From an uncultured Prevotellaceae bacterium (GTDB lineage Bacteria > Bacteroidota > Bacteroidia > Bacteroidales > Bacteroidaceae), in the NCBI GenBank assembly GCA_902771445.1, contig CACXXD010000007.1, positions 1 through 53,041 of the forward strand: 53,041 nt of DNA, read 5' to 3'. Every line of letters begins with the position of its first letter. The stretch's first letter is position 1. The position numbers and the translations under genes were made by a program. Of this stretch, positions 33,859 through 42,462 are shown one piece after another. The notes below the pieces were generated by a model. It made no database searches. It saw nothing but the letters and a program-made list of their open reading frames with translations, and was not told the origin of the DNA.

Positions 33859-36800
33859 TTATGCTTGCTGCACGTCGTTCTTGATGGTCTTGCCCATTGT
33901 GAGGTAAGCCACAGGAGCGGCGATGAAGATTGAAGACAGCGTACCAAAGACGACACCCAGAATCATTGCGAACGAGAACGAACGAATGCTGTCGCCACCA
34001 AGGATGAAGATGCAGAGCAACACAAGCAAAGTGGTTACAGAGGTGTTGATGGTACGAGCCAGTGTCTGGTTCAACGACTCATTGAACACAAGCTGACGAT
34101 CACGCTTTGCATAGAGACCGAAGTTCTCACGGATACGGTCGAACACCACCACCTTATCGTTGATAGAGTAACCTATCACGGTCAGGATAGCACCGATGAA
34201 GGTCTGGTCGATTTCAAGCGACATGGGAACGAAGCCCCACAGTACAGAGTAGAGACCCAGCACGACGAGGGCGTCAAAAGCCAGTGCCACTGTAGCACCC
34301 GTTGAGAAGGCAATATTGCGGAAACGCAGCAGGATGTACAGGAAGATGGCAAACAGAGCGATGATGACCGAGATGATGGCACCCTTGGTGATGGTCTTAG
34401 CCACCGAAGGACCTACCTTGGCCGAAGAAATGATTGAACCACCCTCGCGAACGTCAGGATTCTTGAAGTCGGCAACGTTAGCCTGACTGATGAAGCCGCC
34501 CTTGGTCAGAGTCTCAAACAGAATATTCTCAGCCTGATCGTCCACCTCTGGATTGTTCGATTCAATATCCCAGTTGGTCGAAATACGCACGGTCTTGCCG
34601 TCGGTACCCAGAGCGATTACGCTGGTATTGGCGGGCTGTCCGGCCTTCTCACCAATCGTGTTGACGAAAGCATTCTGCACCACGGTGCGCACATCCTCAA
34701 CATTCACTGCCTTGTCGAGTGTCACCACATAGTTGCGACCACCCGTGAAGTCGATACTCTGGCTCAGTCCACGATTGAAGAGGAAGCCAAGGAACACCAC
34801 GGCAGCCACACCCCAGATGGTGAAGGTAGTCTTCCACATGCCCATGAAGTTGAACTTCGTGTTCTGCATCATGTTGCGTGAGTAGGCAGTAGTGAAGGTC
34901 AGGTTCTGCCACTTGTCGTTCCTCATGCGGTTCTCATAGACCAGACGAGTCATGAACACAGCGGTGAAGAATGAAACAGCGATACCGATGATCCAAGTGG
35001 TAGCGAAGCCCTTCACAGGACCTGTACCGAAGTAGAGCAGGATGATACCCGTGATGAGCGAAGTGAAGTTAGAGTCGAAGATAGCCGAGAAAGCATTAGA
35101 ATAACCCTTGCCGATGGCCTCCTTGACATTCAGGCCGCGGCGCAGCTCTTCCTTCGTGCGCTCGTAGATCAGCACGTTGGCATCGACGGCAGTACCCAGC
35201 GTCAGCACGATACCTGCGATACCAGGCATGGTCAGTGCGGCCTGGAACGACGTCAAGATACCCAGTGTGAAGAAGAGGTTGAAGATCAGCGCGATATCAG
35301 AGATAAGACCCGGAACGAAGCCATAGAGCATGATCATGTAGACGCAGAGCAGCACGAAGGCCACGATGAACGAGATGATACCCTGCTGGATAGACTGAGC
35401 ACCGAGCGAAGGACCAACGACCTCTTCCTGTACGATGCGGGTAGGAGCCGGCATCTTACCAGAGTTCAGCGTGTTGGCCAAGTCCTTGGTGTCCTCGATG
35501 GTGAAGTTACCCGTAATCTGCGAGCGACCACCGTCGATCTGCGACTGAATGCGAGGAGCTGAGTAGACGGCATCGTCGAGCACGATGGCAACGGCCTTGC
35601 CCAGGTTCATCTTCGTAATCTGTGACCAACGGCGAGCACCGTCGCTGTTCATCTCCATCGAAACAGAGGGGTGACCCATCTGGTCGAAGTCGTCCTTGGC
35701 ACTGGTGATGACATCACCCTCCAGCGGAGCACGTCCGTTAGGCTCCGTAATCTTCAGTGCATAAAGAGCGAACACGTCGCCGTGGCTGCCCGTACCGAAG
35801 TCCTCGGCCTTGGCACCCCAGCGCAGCTTCAGCTCTGCGGGCAGAATCTGCTGTGCAATCTCAGAATAGATGACGGTATTGACATCGGCGGTATCGCGTG
35901 CCAGTGCATAGCCCACGATGGCCAGGCCCTGACCCTGCACGGGCTGGAACACGGCAAACAGCGGGTTCTGCTTCTTTGCCTCTTCCTTGGCCTTGGTGTC
36001 GCCAGCCTTATCGTTTGCCTTGGCCAGCTTGGCTGTAAACGAAGAAGTAGCGGCGGTCGAGTCGGCAGCCACGGTAGCGGTCGAATCGGCAGCAGCCACA
36101 GCCGTTGTGTCGGTAGCAGCCGTCTCATTGCTCATCACAGCAGCATAGCGCTGGTTGACCTGAGCCAGCAGCGGCACAATCTCCTGCGAGTTGTAGGTCT
36201 CCCAGAACTCCAGGTTGGCCGAGCCCTGCAACAGCTTGCGCACGCGCTCAGGCTCCTTCACACCAGGCATTTCGACCATGATGCGCGACTGTCCCTCCAG
36301 GCGCTGGATGTTAGGCTGAACCACGCCAAACTTATCCACACGCTGGCGCACCACGTTCTCTGCATTATCGATGGCCGACTGAACCTCGGCGCGAAGTGCA
36401 TTCTCAATCTCTGAGTCGGTCGACTGTGTGCTCACCTTGCCCTTCATCTGCTGTGTGGCGAAGATTTCGGCCAGGCCACGTCCCTGAGCGTTCTGCTTCC
36501 AGCGGTTGATGAACAGCGAGATGAAGTCGTCCTGGCTCTTCTCCTCGTCCTTCTTGGCCTCTGCCATCGACTTCAGGTAGGCAGCGTCCTGCTTGTGGTC
36601 GGCCAGCACGTCGACGACATCGGGTACCGACACTTCCATGATGACGTTCATACCACCCTTCAGGTCCAGACCCAGACCGATTTCCATTTCCTGACACTGC
36701 TTGAGCGTGTAGACCCCGAGATAAACTTTCTCGTTCTTCATAGAATCGAGAAACTCCTGCCCCGCCTCGCCCATGGCCATAGCCTTATCGTTGTAATGCT

Positions 36801-36885
36801 TGGTCACAAGTCCGAAGGAGAGGTAGAAGCAACATACAAGCACAAGTGCTACTGCAATTGTCTTTACTAATCCTTTGTTTTGCAT
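33859..36885 (-). CDS. secDF: Fused protein translocase subunit SecDF
   Basis: Membrane complex that uses the proton gradient to complete protein export through SecYEG. 1008 residues with SecD (about 1-640) and SecF (about 680-1000) joined in one chain, as in other Bacteroidota. Signatures: GLGLDLKGGMNVIMEVSVPD in the N-terminal part, ALTMPGIAGIVLTLGTAVDANVLIYERTKEELRRG in SecD (two segments of that stretch), and in SecF the IGYSINDKVVVFDRIRENF motif. An Ala/Thr/Asp/Ser-rich hydrophilic stretch lies at about residues 255-305, probably a linker in the periplasmic head. The ATG at 36885 is preceded on the minus strand by a TATATTTG box (complement of 36929-36936). Confidence 0.95.
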   Translation of the reverse strand: MQNKGLVKTIAVALVLVCCFYLSFGLVTKHYNDKAMAMGEAGQEFLDSMKNEKVYLGVYTLKQCQEMEIGLGLDLKGGMNVIMEVSVPDVVDVLADHKQDAAYLKSMAEAKKDEEKSQDDFISLFINRWKQNAQGRGLAEIFATQQMKGKVSTQSTDSEIENALRAEVQSAIDNAENVVRQRVDKFGVVQPNIQRLEGQSRIMVEMPGVKEPERVRKLLQGSANLEFWETYNSQEIVPLLAQVNQRYAAVMSNETAATDTTAVAAADSTATVAADSTAATSSFTAKLAKANDKAGDTKAKEEAKKQNPLFAVFQPVQGQGLAIVGYALARDTADVNTVIYSEIAQQILPAELKLRWGAKAEDFGTGSHGDVFALYALKITEPNGRAPLEGDVITSAKDDFDQMGHPSVSMEMNSDGARRWSQITKMNLGKAVAIVLDDAVYSAPRIQSQIDGGRSQITGNFTIEDTKDLANTLNSGKMPAPTRIVQEEVVGPSLGAQSIQQGIISFIVAFVLLCVYMIMLYGFVPGLISDIALIFNLFFTLGILTSFQAALTMPGIAGIVLTLGTAVDANVLIYERTKEELRRGLNVKEAIGKGYSNAFSAIFDSNFTSLITGIILLYFGTGPVKGFATTWIIGIAVSFFTAVFMTRLVYENRMRNDKWQNLTFTTAYSRNMMQNTKFNFMGMWKTTFTIWGVAAVVFLGFLFNRGLSQSIDFTGGRNYVVTLDKAVNVEDVRTVVQNAFVNTIGEKAGQPANTSVIALGTDGKTVRISTNWDIESNNPEVDDQAENILFETLTKGGFISQANVADFKNPDVREGGSIISSAKVGPSVAKTITKGAIISVIIALFAIFLYILLRFRNIAFSTGATVALAFDALVVLGLYSVLWGFVPMSLEIDQTFIGAILTVIGYSINDKVVVFDRIRENFGLYAKRDRQLVFNESLNQTLARTINTSVTTLLVLLCIFILGGDSIRSFSFAMILGVVFGTLSSIFIAAPVAYLTMGKTIKNDVQQA

Positions 36886-36985
36886 TGTTTTTTTTATGTT
36901 ATTTATTGATTTTATGCAATTTAGCCTGCAAATATAGGCATTTTTTTACGTTTCGAAAAATTTCTACCCTATTATTGTACATTTT

Positions 36986-38080
36986 TTAAGGATTTTCCCT
37001 CATTTTCAGCCAACAAAGCAACGGATAATGGTCGCTGACATCCATTTTGTTATCAATTTCGCACGCGTAAGGCGTCAGATGCGATGAGCACATCATGTGG
37101 TCTATTCTGAAGTTGAAGCCCTTCCTGTTGAACGACAGTCCCAGCCCGTTTCCAGTCTCTACAAAACAGTCTGTCAGCCCCTTGGCCATGACATGACGGG
37201 TGTAGGAGATGGGGGTGTCGTTGAAGTCGCCGCACACGATGATGGGATACTGCCTGTGGGCCTCGACATATTGCTGCACCACCTCCACCTGATGGGCTCT
37301 TATGCGCATGCTGGCCAGCAGCTTGTCCTTGAGGAAGAACGTCTCGGTCCGCACCGTGTCTCTCTGCATGTCGCCCTTCAGCATTTCCTGATAGCGGTTG
37401 CGCTCTTTGGACGACAGATGCGACGTCTCCAGATGGTTGTTGATGACGATCACCGTGTCCTTGCCAATCTGCAGGTAGTAGGCCACCGAACCGTTGGTGG
37501 GCGACGAGTAGGCCAGCCGCTCCTTGCGCAGGATGGGGAAACGAGTGTGTATGCCCATGCAGTTCCGGGGGGCTCCCTTCCTGGTCAGACAGGTGGTGTC
37601 GTTGTAGGCAAACACCTCGGCATAGCGTTCCTGCGTGTCCAGCCACTTCGACGTCATGTCTTCCTGCAGACAGACAATGTCGGGCTTGTGAGCTATGATG
37701 TAGCTGAACACACTGTCGAAGGCATGGTCGTACTTGTAGTTGCCGCCATAGCCCGCCACGTTGTAGGATATGATGCGCAGACTGCCCTCTGGCGGTTCGC
37801 CGGGCAGATGCAACGGCATGTAGATGCGGATGGGGGGAAAGGCGAGCAGAAAGCCAACCACAGGGATGAGCAGGCCGCGCTTGCTGAGCAAGGCCCACAG
37901 CGGCACGAACAGCAGGTTGACCAGCACAAAGGCAGGAAAGGTGATGCCCACCCAGCCCAAGGTGGGATGAGCTTCGGGCGACAGGCGATCACTATAGCCA
38001 ACGAGCAGCATCAGCGCGATGCACAGCACGTTGGCCAGTCCTATCAGGGTGAACAGAACTTTCTTCAGTCCGTTTATCAT
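36986..38080 (-). CDS. Membrane-anchored endonuclease/exonuclease/phosphatase-family protein
   Basis: 364 residues. Three or so membrane segments in the first 95 residues, then an EEP-fold catalytic domain: RIISYNVAGYGG (about 102), DIVCLQED with the metal-binding Glu, VIINNHLETSHLSSKERN, IVCGDFNDTPISY, and IDHMMCSS with DVSDHYPLLCWL near the end. These match the conserved metal and His residues of the fold, which includes nucleases and sphingomyelinase/inositol phosphatases, so the substrate is open. Overlaps the rhomboid gene by 4 nt and is translated after it. Confidence 0.88.
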   Translation of the reverse strand: MINGLKKVLFTLIGLANVLCIALMLLVGYSDRLSPEAHPTLGWVGITFPAFVLVNLLFVPLWALLSKRGLLIPVVGFLLAFPPIRIYMPLHLPGEPPEGSLRIISYNVAGYGGNYKYDHAFDSVFSYIIAHKPDIVCLQEDMTSKWLDTQERYAEVFAYNDTTCLTRKGAPRNCMGIHTRFPILRKERLAYSSPTNGSVAYYLQIGKDTVIVINNHLETSHLSSKERNRYQEMLKGDMQRDTVRTETFFLKDKLLASMRIRAHQVEVVQQYVEAHRQYPIIVCGDFNDTPISYTRHVMAKGLTDCFVETGNGLGLSFNRKGFNFRIDHMMCSSHLTPYACEIDNKMDVSDHYPLLCWLKMRENP

Positions 38081-38922
38081 TGTTCGCGACTTGCGTTGAA
38101 AAGACGCAGTTTTTCCTCTTTCGTCAGACTGTCATAGCCACTCACGCGTATCTTGTCGAGTATCCGGTCAATCTCTTCCTGGTTCTGCCGTTTGCGGGCA
38201 TTATACTCCATGTCGGTCTCAGGTCTGCGGGGCGGCTCAGTAGCCCGTGGCTTGCGGCGCTTGCGGGCATCCAGGTTCTCAAACATGCGGCCCATGAACT
38301 GCCTGCCACTGTCGAGGTCGAAGTTCTGATAGGGATGGCGCTCCCAGTAGCGAATGAGCAGAAAGCCGAACAGCATGCCGCCCAGATGGGCAACATGGGC
38401 CACACCGTCGCCGCTGGAGTTGATGGCCAAGAACAGCTCTATGCACACATAGCCCATGACGAACCACTTGGCCTTGATGGGTATGGGCAGGGGGAACACA
38501 AACATGCGCTCTTCGGGAAAGGTCATGCCGAAAGCCAGCAGAATGGCATAGACGGCACCCGACGCACCGATGGTCAGGCTATAGCTGCCCATGAGGAACT
38601 GCACCAGCTCCTGACACAGGCCGGCACCCAGTCCGCAGATGAGATAGTAGGCCAGGTACTTGCGCGAACCCCACACGCGCTCAATGACGCAACCGAACAT
38701 CCAGAGCGCAAACATGTTGAAGAACAGGTGGGTGAGGCTGCCATGCAAGAACATGTATGTGACAAACTGATAGAGATAGAAATGGGGGGAGCCGAAGAAA
38801 TGCAGGCCGCCCCAGTAAGACAAGTCGAAAGTACCGCCCATCTCCAGCACAACGGAGGCCAGATAGGCCAGCACATTGATGATGAGCAGATTTTTTGTTA
38901 CTGTTGGTATGTTCTGAAACAC
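38077..38922 (-). CDS. Rhomboid family intramembrane serine protease
   Basis: Cuts membrane proteins within the bilayer. 281 residues with about six membrane segments over the first 200 and a basic cytoplasmic tail (RKRRKPRATEPPRRPE). Catalytic Ser121 in IGASGAVYA, catalytic His179 in VAHVAHLGGMLFG, and the conserved HGSLTHLFFNM (His60, His65, Asn69) of the oxyanion/substrate region. Starts at 38922, with a TAATTTTG box on the minus strand (complement of 38962-38969). Shares a 4-nt overlap with the downstream EEP gene, so the two are one operon; a joint substrate is unknown. Confidence 0.93.
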   Translation of the reverse strand: MFQNIPTVTKNLLIINVLAYLASVVLEMGGTFDLSYWGGLHFFGSPHFYLYQFVTYMFLHGSLTHLFFNMFALWMFGCVIERVWGSRKYLAYYLICGLGAGLCQELVQFLMGSYSLTIGASGAVYAILLAFGMTFPEERMFVFPLPIPIKAKWFVMGYVCIELFLAINSSGDGVAHVAHLGGMLFGFLLIRYWERHPYQNFDLDSGRQFMGRMFENLDARKRRKPRATEPPRRPETDMEYNARKRQNQEEIDRILDKIRVSGYDSLTKEEKLRLFNASREQ

Positions 38923-39051
38923 TTTCTTTCTTCTTATTTTAAAGATTTACGAATTTTGCGGCAAAATTACGAAAAATATCTGTTTCAACCTATGAAAAAT
39001 GCCCTTTTCGAATTATTTTTCAACAAAAAATGCATTTTTTCTTGATTTTTG

Positions 39052-39082
39052 TTTGTTTTCTGAATACTTTCTCTTATATTTG
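39052..39082 (+). promoter_or_regulatory. Promoter of the HU gene
   Basis: TTTG (39052-39055), 19-bp spacer, TATATTTG (39075-39082); full consensus match, about 45-50 nt of leader before the ATG at 39136. Confidence 0.8.
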
Positions 39083-39135
39083 CGTTTAAATTTGCAAATT
39101 ATTATTTTTTAAGCACACTTTAAACTGAATTAATT

Positions 39136-39408
39136 ATGAACAAGACCGAATTAGTTGAAAAGATTGCAGCTGGTGCTGGACTCACAAAAGCTGACGCAAA
39201 GAATGCTCTCGATGCAATGGTTGCTGCCGTTAAAGAAGCCCTTGTTGCAGGCGACAAAGTGTCGCTGATTGGCTTCGGAACATTTGCCGTCAACGAGCGC
39301 CCCGCTCGTGAAGGCATCAACCCTGCCACCAAGGAAAAGATCACTATCGAAGCAAAGAAGGTGGTGAAGTTCAAGGCCGGTGCCGAACTCGCCGATGCTC
39401 TTAACTAA
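39136..39408 (+). CDS. HU-family DNA-binding protein
   Basis: Small histone-like protein that bends and compacts DNA as a dimer. 90 residues, exactly the family size. N-terminal MNKTELVEKIAAGAGLTKAD, then LIGFGTFAVNERPAREGINPATKE, which covers the DNA-binding arm, and the C-terminal KVVKFKAGAELADALN. Own promoter (39052-39082) and terminator (39431-39465). Confidence 0.97.
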   Translation: MNKTELVEKIAAGAGLTKADAKNALDAMVAAVKEALVAGDKVSLIGFGTFAVNERPAREGINPATKEKITIEAKKVVKFKAGAELADALN

Positions 39409-39430
39409 CCTTTCGCGGTACAAGCCAAAC

Positions 39431-39465
39431 AAAGGCGCTCCCTCAGCCGAGAGAGCGCCTTTGTT
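39431..39465 (+). terminator. Terminator of the HU gene
   Basis: AAAGGCGCTC (39431-39440) pairs with GAGCGCCTTT (39453-39462), followed by TTG; 10-bp stem 22 nt after the HU stop. Confidence 0.8.
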
Positions 39466-39533
39466 GCGTCAGAAGGGGGCTTCAGAAGAATCCTGTCAGC
39501 CGAATGCCTCATCGTCCCCATGACCTCCTTTCG

Positions 39534-39618
39534 TGCCGCGAGCGGGACTCGAACCCGCACAACCGTTTCGGGTCAAGGGATTTTAAGTCCCTCGTGTCTA
39601 CCATTCCACCATCGCGGC
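39534..39618 (-). tRNA. tRNA-Leu (anticodon TAA)
   Basis: 85-nt gene reading on the minus strand. Acceptor GCCGCGA pairs with TCGCGGC, discriminator A; anticodon stem AGGGA/TCCCT encloses loop CTTAAAA with anticodon TAA; a long variable arm and the T arm GCGGGTTCGAGTCCCGC follow, as expected for a class II leucine tRNA. CCA is not encoded. Confidence 0.95.
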
Positions 39619-39634
39619 CTCAAAAAGACGGCTG

Positions 39635-39666
39635 CAAAGGTAATACAAAAATTCAAATACGACAAA
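39635..39666 (-). promoter_or_regulatory. Promoter of tRNA-Leu
   Basis: On the minus strand: TTTG (complement of 39663-39666), 20-bp spacer, TACCTTTG (complement of 39635-39642). Full consensus; the tRNA begins 17 nt downstream. Confidence 0.8.
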
Positions 39667-39737
39667 TAAAGCACCGTTTTTTTTAGTAACATGCTAAAAA
39701 TAAATTGGTGACGGAGTTATGCTTTGTCGAAGGAAAA

Positions 39738-39768
39738 CGAGGGTGTGACATTTCTTGCCACACCCTCG
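39738..39768. terminator. Hairpin of unclear role in a gene-free gap
   Basis: CGAGGGTGTG (39738-39747) pairs perfectly with CACACCCTCG (39759-39768), loop ACATTTCTTGC. No T-run directly follows on the plus strand. It stands in the gap 39667-39955, in which no convincing gene is visible; a plus-strand open frame of 82 codons (39705-39953) lacks any recognisable feature. Confidence 0.45.
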
Positions 39769-40118
39769 TCGTCTTTACAGTTTTATCTTGCCATCAAGGC
39801 AACATGTTCTACGGAACTGAAGCTGAGGTATGTCAAAGAACGCACAAGCCGAACAAAAAGCGAAAGCTTGCTTTCTGGCTTGTTGAGGCGAAGCCGTTTC
39901 GACCTGTACGGTTGGAATTATTTAGAACAGTCCCTTTGTTCAGACCACCGTAGTTTTGTCAAGATTATTCATAGAAAAAAGCACTCACAAAAAAGTGCAT
40001 TCTGGAAGCGGGGAACCGCAGTGCTCAAGTCATGTCTTAACGGCGGTTTTGAGATTGATATTGAATCAAAGTGGGTTTACAGCCATATCAAACTGAGTTC
40101 TAACTTCCGTTACGTTCT

Positions 40119-40170
40119 GATTCAAGTAAGAACTCAGTTTGATAGATTCAAGTAAGAACTCAGTTTGATA
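40119..40170. repeat. 26-bp tandem duplication inside repeat copy 3
   Basis: Two identical 26-base units, 40119-40144 and 40145-40170, each starting GATTCAAGTAAG and ending TTTGATA. The unit covers the end of the spacer and the top of the right hairpin arm; copies 1 and 2 have one unit. Confidence 0.9.
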
Positions 40171-40298
40171 TGCCTGCAAACCCACTTTGATTCAATACAA
40201 ATCTCAGCGCAAAGGCTGCTTAGAGCTGTTCGAAAGGCGAAGTCTCATGGATGGAAATAGTTCATTTTGCGAGATAAGATTTCACAACACACTGTAAA

Positions 40299-40403
40299 TC
40301 AACGAGATGCACAACCCCTCTCAATACTCGCATATTTGCAAGCGACTTTCAGTTTGGTGATTTTCGTGCGATTCTCAGAGGGGTCGTTGTCAAGAAAATT
40401 CAT
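40299..40403 (-). CDS. Putative 34-aa repeat-encoded peptide, copy 3
   Basis: ATG at 40403, TGA at 40301-40299, 34 codons. Keeps FLDN, PSENR, TKLKVACKYASIER; residue 7 is Asp and residue 15 Ile. The tail (GCASR) again differs from the other copies. Confidence 0.3.
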   Translation of the reverse strand: MNFLDNDPSENRTKITKLKVACKYASIERGCASR

Positions 40404-40478
40404 AATTCAAGTGCGGAAGTAGAGTGTCCAATTTATAGCGGCATCACCCCCGCAGCCATGTTAGGGTGTTAGGCGAAT

Positions 40479-41042
40479 TCAGTTTGACACCGTCAGCCGA
40501 AGGTTGTCGAGGCTGACCATATAGCGCATGAGCGGATCGCCCTCGGCACCCGACGTGATGGCGGCAGTCTCCAGGTCGTAGACACGCTTGCAGTTGTTGC
40601 AAAGCACCTGCTGACGGTTGCCCATCCACTGCAAGGGATAGACACCCACACAGTTGGGACAGATGCGGTCGTAGGCCACAGGACCGTTGAAGTTGGTGCA
40701 GCCCACGATAAGTCCCATCTCGTTGCTGGCCCCCAGCATGTAAGGCACGTTTGCCTCTATCTGTGTGTTGATGAGGTTCGACTCCGTCGGGGTCTTGCCG
40801 TCGTTGCTCTGCACGTAGACATAGCGGTAGGATGTGCCTTTCTTCACATCGACCTCAATCTTTGTCCATACGAACACGTATGTCCCGGGACTGCTATAGG
40901 CCGAGAACATGAGGCTCGTAGGGTGCATCTCGCGGTAGAAATGGAAGCGACACGGATAGCGACGGCTGATGGTCTCGTTCTCCTTGCAGGCCGTCAGCGC
41001 AGTGAGCACCACCATTGCGATAAGGAATAGCCGTTTCAGCAT
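40479..41042 (-). CDS. Lipoprotein with two CxxC pairs, Rieske-like C-terminal region
   Basis: 187 residues. Lipoprotein signal ending LTAC (Cys about residue 19). N-terminal half is beta-rich without known domain. The C-terminal half (about 110-187) reads GCTNFNGPVAYDRICPNC, later VLCNNCKRVYDLET, which has the layout of a Rieske domain but with Cys-x-x-Cys in place of the Cys-x-His/Cys-x-x-His ligands. Zinc or an unusual cluster is therefore more likely than a normal [2Fe-2S] Rieske centre (inference). Its start overlaps the end of argH by 7 nt, so it is translated from the same message. Confidence 0.7.
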   Translation of the reverse strand: MLKRLFLIAMVVLTALTACKENETISRRYPCRFHFYREMHPTSLMFSAYSSPGTYVFVWTKIEVDVKKGTSYRYVYVQSNDGKTPTESNLINTQIEANVPYMLGASNEMGLIVGCTNFNGPVAYDRICPNCVGVYPLQWMGNRQQVLCNNCKRVYDLETAAITSGAEGDPLMRYMVSLDNLRLTVSN

Positions 41043-42373
41043 GTTTCCAGCAATTTTTTCTCGGCAGTCTGCGCCCGCTCGAAGTTGAACCCTTCGATCA
41101 CCTGTGCCATGAGCTGCTCAATGCGGTCGTTGCACAACTGGCCAATAGAGCCCTCGTGGGTGTGGTGGATGTCCTTGCAGGGCGTGAAGCGCCCGGCCTC
41201 GATGTCGAGTCCCACCTTCTTGTAGGCATCGCGGAAGGGCATGCCCTCGGCAGCCAGACGGTTGACCTCCTCGACCGAGAACATCGGGTCGTAGCGGGGA
41301 TCATCGAGAATATGTTCGTTTACCTCAATCTTGTTGATAATATAGGCGGTCATGCGCAGGCAGTCGCGCAGCTCGTCGAAGGCGGGCAGAAACACCTCCT
41401 TGATGATTTGCAGGTCGCGGAAGTAGCCCACGGGCAGGTTGTTCATCATCATCGTGATCTGGTAGGGCATGCTCTGCAGCTTGTTCGACTTAGAGCGGAT
41501 GAGCTCGAACACGTCGGGGTTCTTCTTGTGCGGCATGATGCTGCTGCCTGTGGTACACTCCTTGGGCAGCTTGACGAAACCGAAGTTCTGTGAGTTGAAC
41601 AGACAGGCATCGAAGGCGAGCTTGGCCATCGTCCCGGCAATGGAGGCCAAGGCAAAGGCCACGTTGCGCTCCATCTTGCCGCGCCCCATCTGGGCATAGA
41701 CCACGTTGTAGTCCATCGAGTCGAAGCCGAGCAGGTCGGTGGTCATCTGGCGGTTCAGGGGGAACGACGAGCCGTAGCCTGCGGCAGAGCCGAGCGGGTT
41801 GCGGTTGGTCATCTTATAGGCGGCCTGCAGGAACAGCATGTCGTCGGCCAGGCTCTCTGCGTATGCACCGAACCACAGGCCGAAGCTGCTGGGCATGGCC
41901 ACCTGCAAGTGGGTGTAGCCGGGCATGAGCACCTCCTTGTACTGGTTGCTCTTCGCGATGAGCTGGTCGAACAGGTCTTTCACGTCGGCAGCCACGAGTT
42001 GCAGCTGATGACGGGTGAAGAGCTTCAGGTCGACGAGCACCTGGTCGTTGCGCGAGCGGCCCGAGTGGATTTTCTTGCCCATGTCGCCCAGCTTGCGGGT
42101 CAGCATCAGCTCTACCTGCGAGTGGACATCCTCGATGCCGTCTTCAATGACAAACTCGCCGCGCTGTGTCAGGTCGTAGATGTTGCGCAGCTCGCGGAGC
42201 AGCACGGGCAGCTCGTCGCTGCCCAGGAGTCCGATGCTCTCTAACATGGTGATGTGGGCCATGGAACCCAGCACGTCGTAAGGGGCCAGGTAAAGGTCCA
42301 TCTCGCGGTCACGACCGACGGTGAAACGGTCAATCTCTGCGTTGACCTCGTAGTTTTTTTCCCAGAGTTTCAT
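41036..42373 (-). CDS. argH: Argininosuccinate lyase
   Basis: Last step of arginine synthesis: argininosuccinate to arginine and fumarate, cytoplasmic. 445 residues, usual length. Motifs: DVHSQVELMLTRKLG, HSGRSRNDQVLVDLKL, GYTHLQVAMP, and the fumarase/lyase signature GSSIMPHKKNPDVFEL with the catalytic serine. No other arg gene is in the window. The start at 42373 is 89 nt after the SRPBCC gene stop; the gap holds three 14-bp repeats. The lipoprotein gene downstream overlaps by 7 nt. Confidence 0.95.
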   Translation of the reverse strand: MKLWEKNYEVNAEIDRFTVGRDREMDLYLAPYDVLGSMAHITMLESIGLLGSDELPVLLRELRNIYDLTQRGEFVIEDGIEDVHSQVELMLTRKLGDMGKKIHSGRSRNDQVLVDLKLFTRHQLQLVAADVKDLFDQLIAKSNQYKEVLMPGYTHLQVAMPSSFGLWFGAYAESLADDMLFLQAAYKMTNRNPLGSAAGYGSSFPLNRQMTTDLLGFDSMDYNVVYAQMGRGKMERNVAFALASIAGTMAKLAFDACLFNSQNFGFVKLPKECTTGSSIMPHKKNPDVFELIRSKSNKLQSMPYQITMMMNNLPVGYFRDLQIIKEVFLPAFDELRDCLRMTAYIINKIEVNEHILDDPRYDPMFSVEEVNRLAAEGMPFRDAYKKVGLDIEAGRFTPCKDIHHTHEGSIGQLCNDRIEQLMAQVIEGFNFERAQTAEKKLLETC

Positions 42374-42410
42374 TTTTTTGACTGTTGTACTTTTTTTGAC
42401 TGTAGACTAT

Positions 42411-42452
42411 AGTCTGCAGTCTAAAGTCTGTAGTCTAAAGTCTGTAGTCCAA
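42411..42452. repeat. Three tandem 14-bp repeats upstream of argH
   Basis: Units 42411-42424, 42425-42438 and 42439-42452 follow AGTCTGYAGTCTAA with one or two changes. They fill most of the short gap between the SRPBCC gene (minus, stop at 42463) and argH. Confidence 0.85.
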
Positions 42453-42462
42453 AAATCTAAAG

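Larger units (their letters stand above)
39956..40406 (+). repeat. Dispersed hairpin repeat, copy 3
   Basis: Full copy of 451 bp. Terminal direct repeats TTGTCAAGATTATTCATAGA (39956-39975) and TTGTCAAGAAAATTCATAAT (40387-40406), 16 of 20 matching. Hairpin arms 40051-40101 and 40155-40205. Longer than copy 2 mainly because of a 26-bp tandem duplication in the spacer (40119-40170). Second stem conserved: CCCCTCTCAATACTCGCA side and TGCGATTCTCAGAGGGG side. Lies between tRNA-Leu and the minus-strand lipoprotein gene, 72 nt before its stop. Confidence 0.85.

Noticed and set aside
39705..40155. Two plus-strand frames between tRNA-Leu and repeat copy 3
   Set aside because: They run into the repeat or lack a recognisable domain, start signal or composition bias; treated as non-coding.
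39956..40406. Retron or integron-cassette origin of the repeat
   Set aside because: No reverse transcriptase, integrase or attC-like core sites are seen, and the terminal direct repeats do not fit either.
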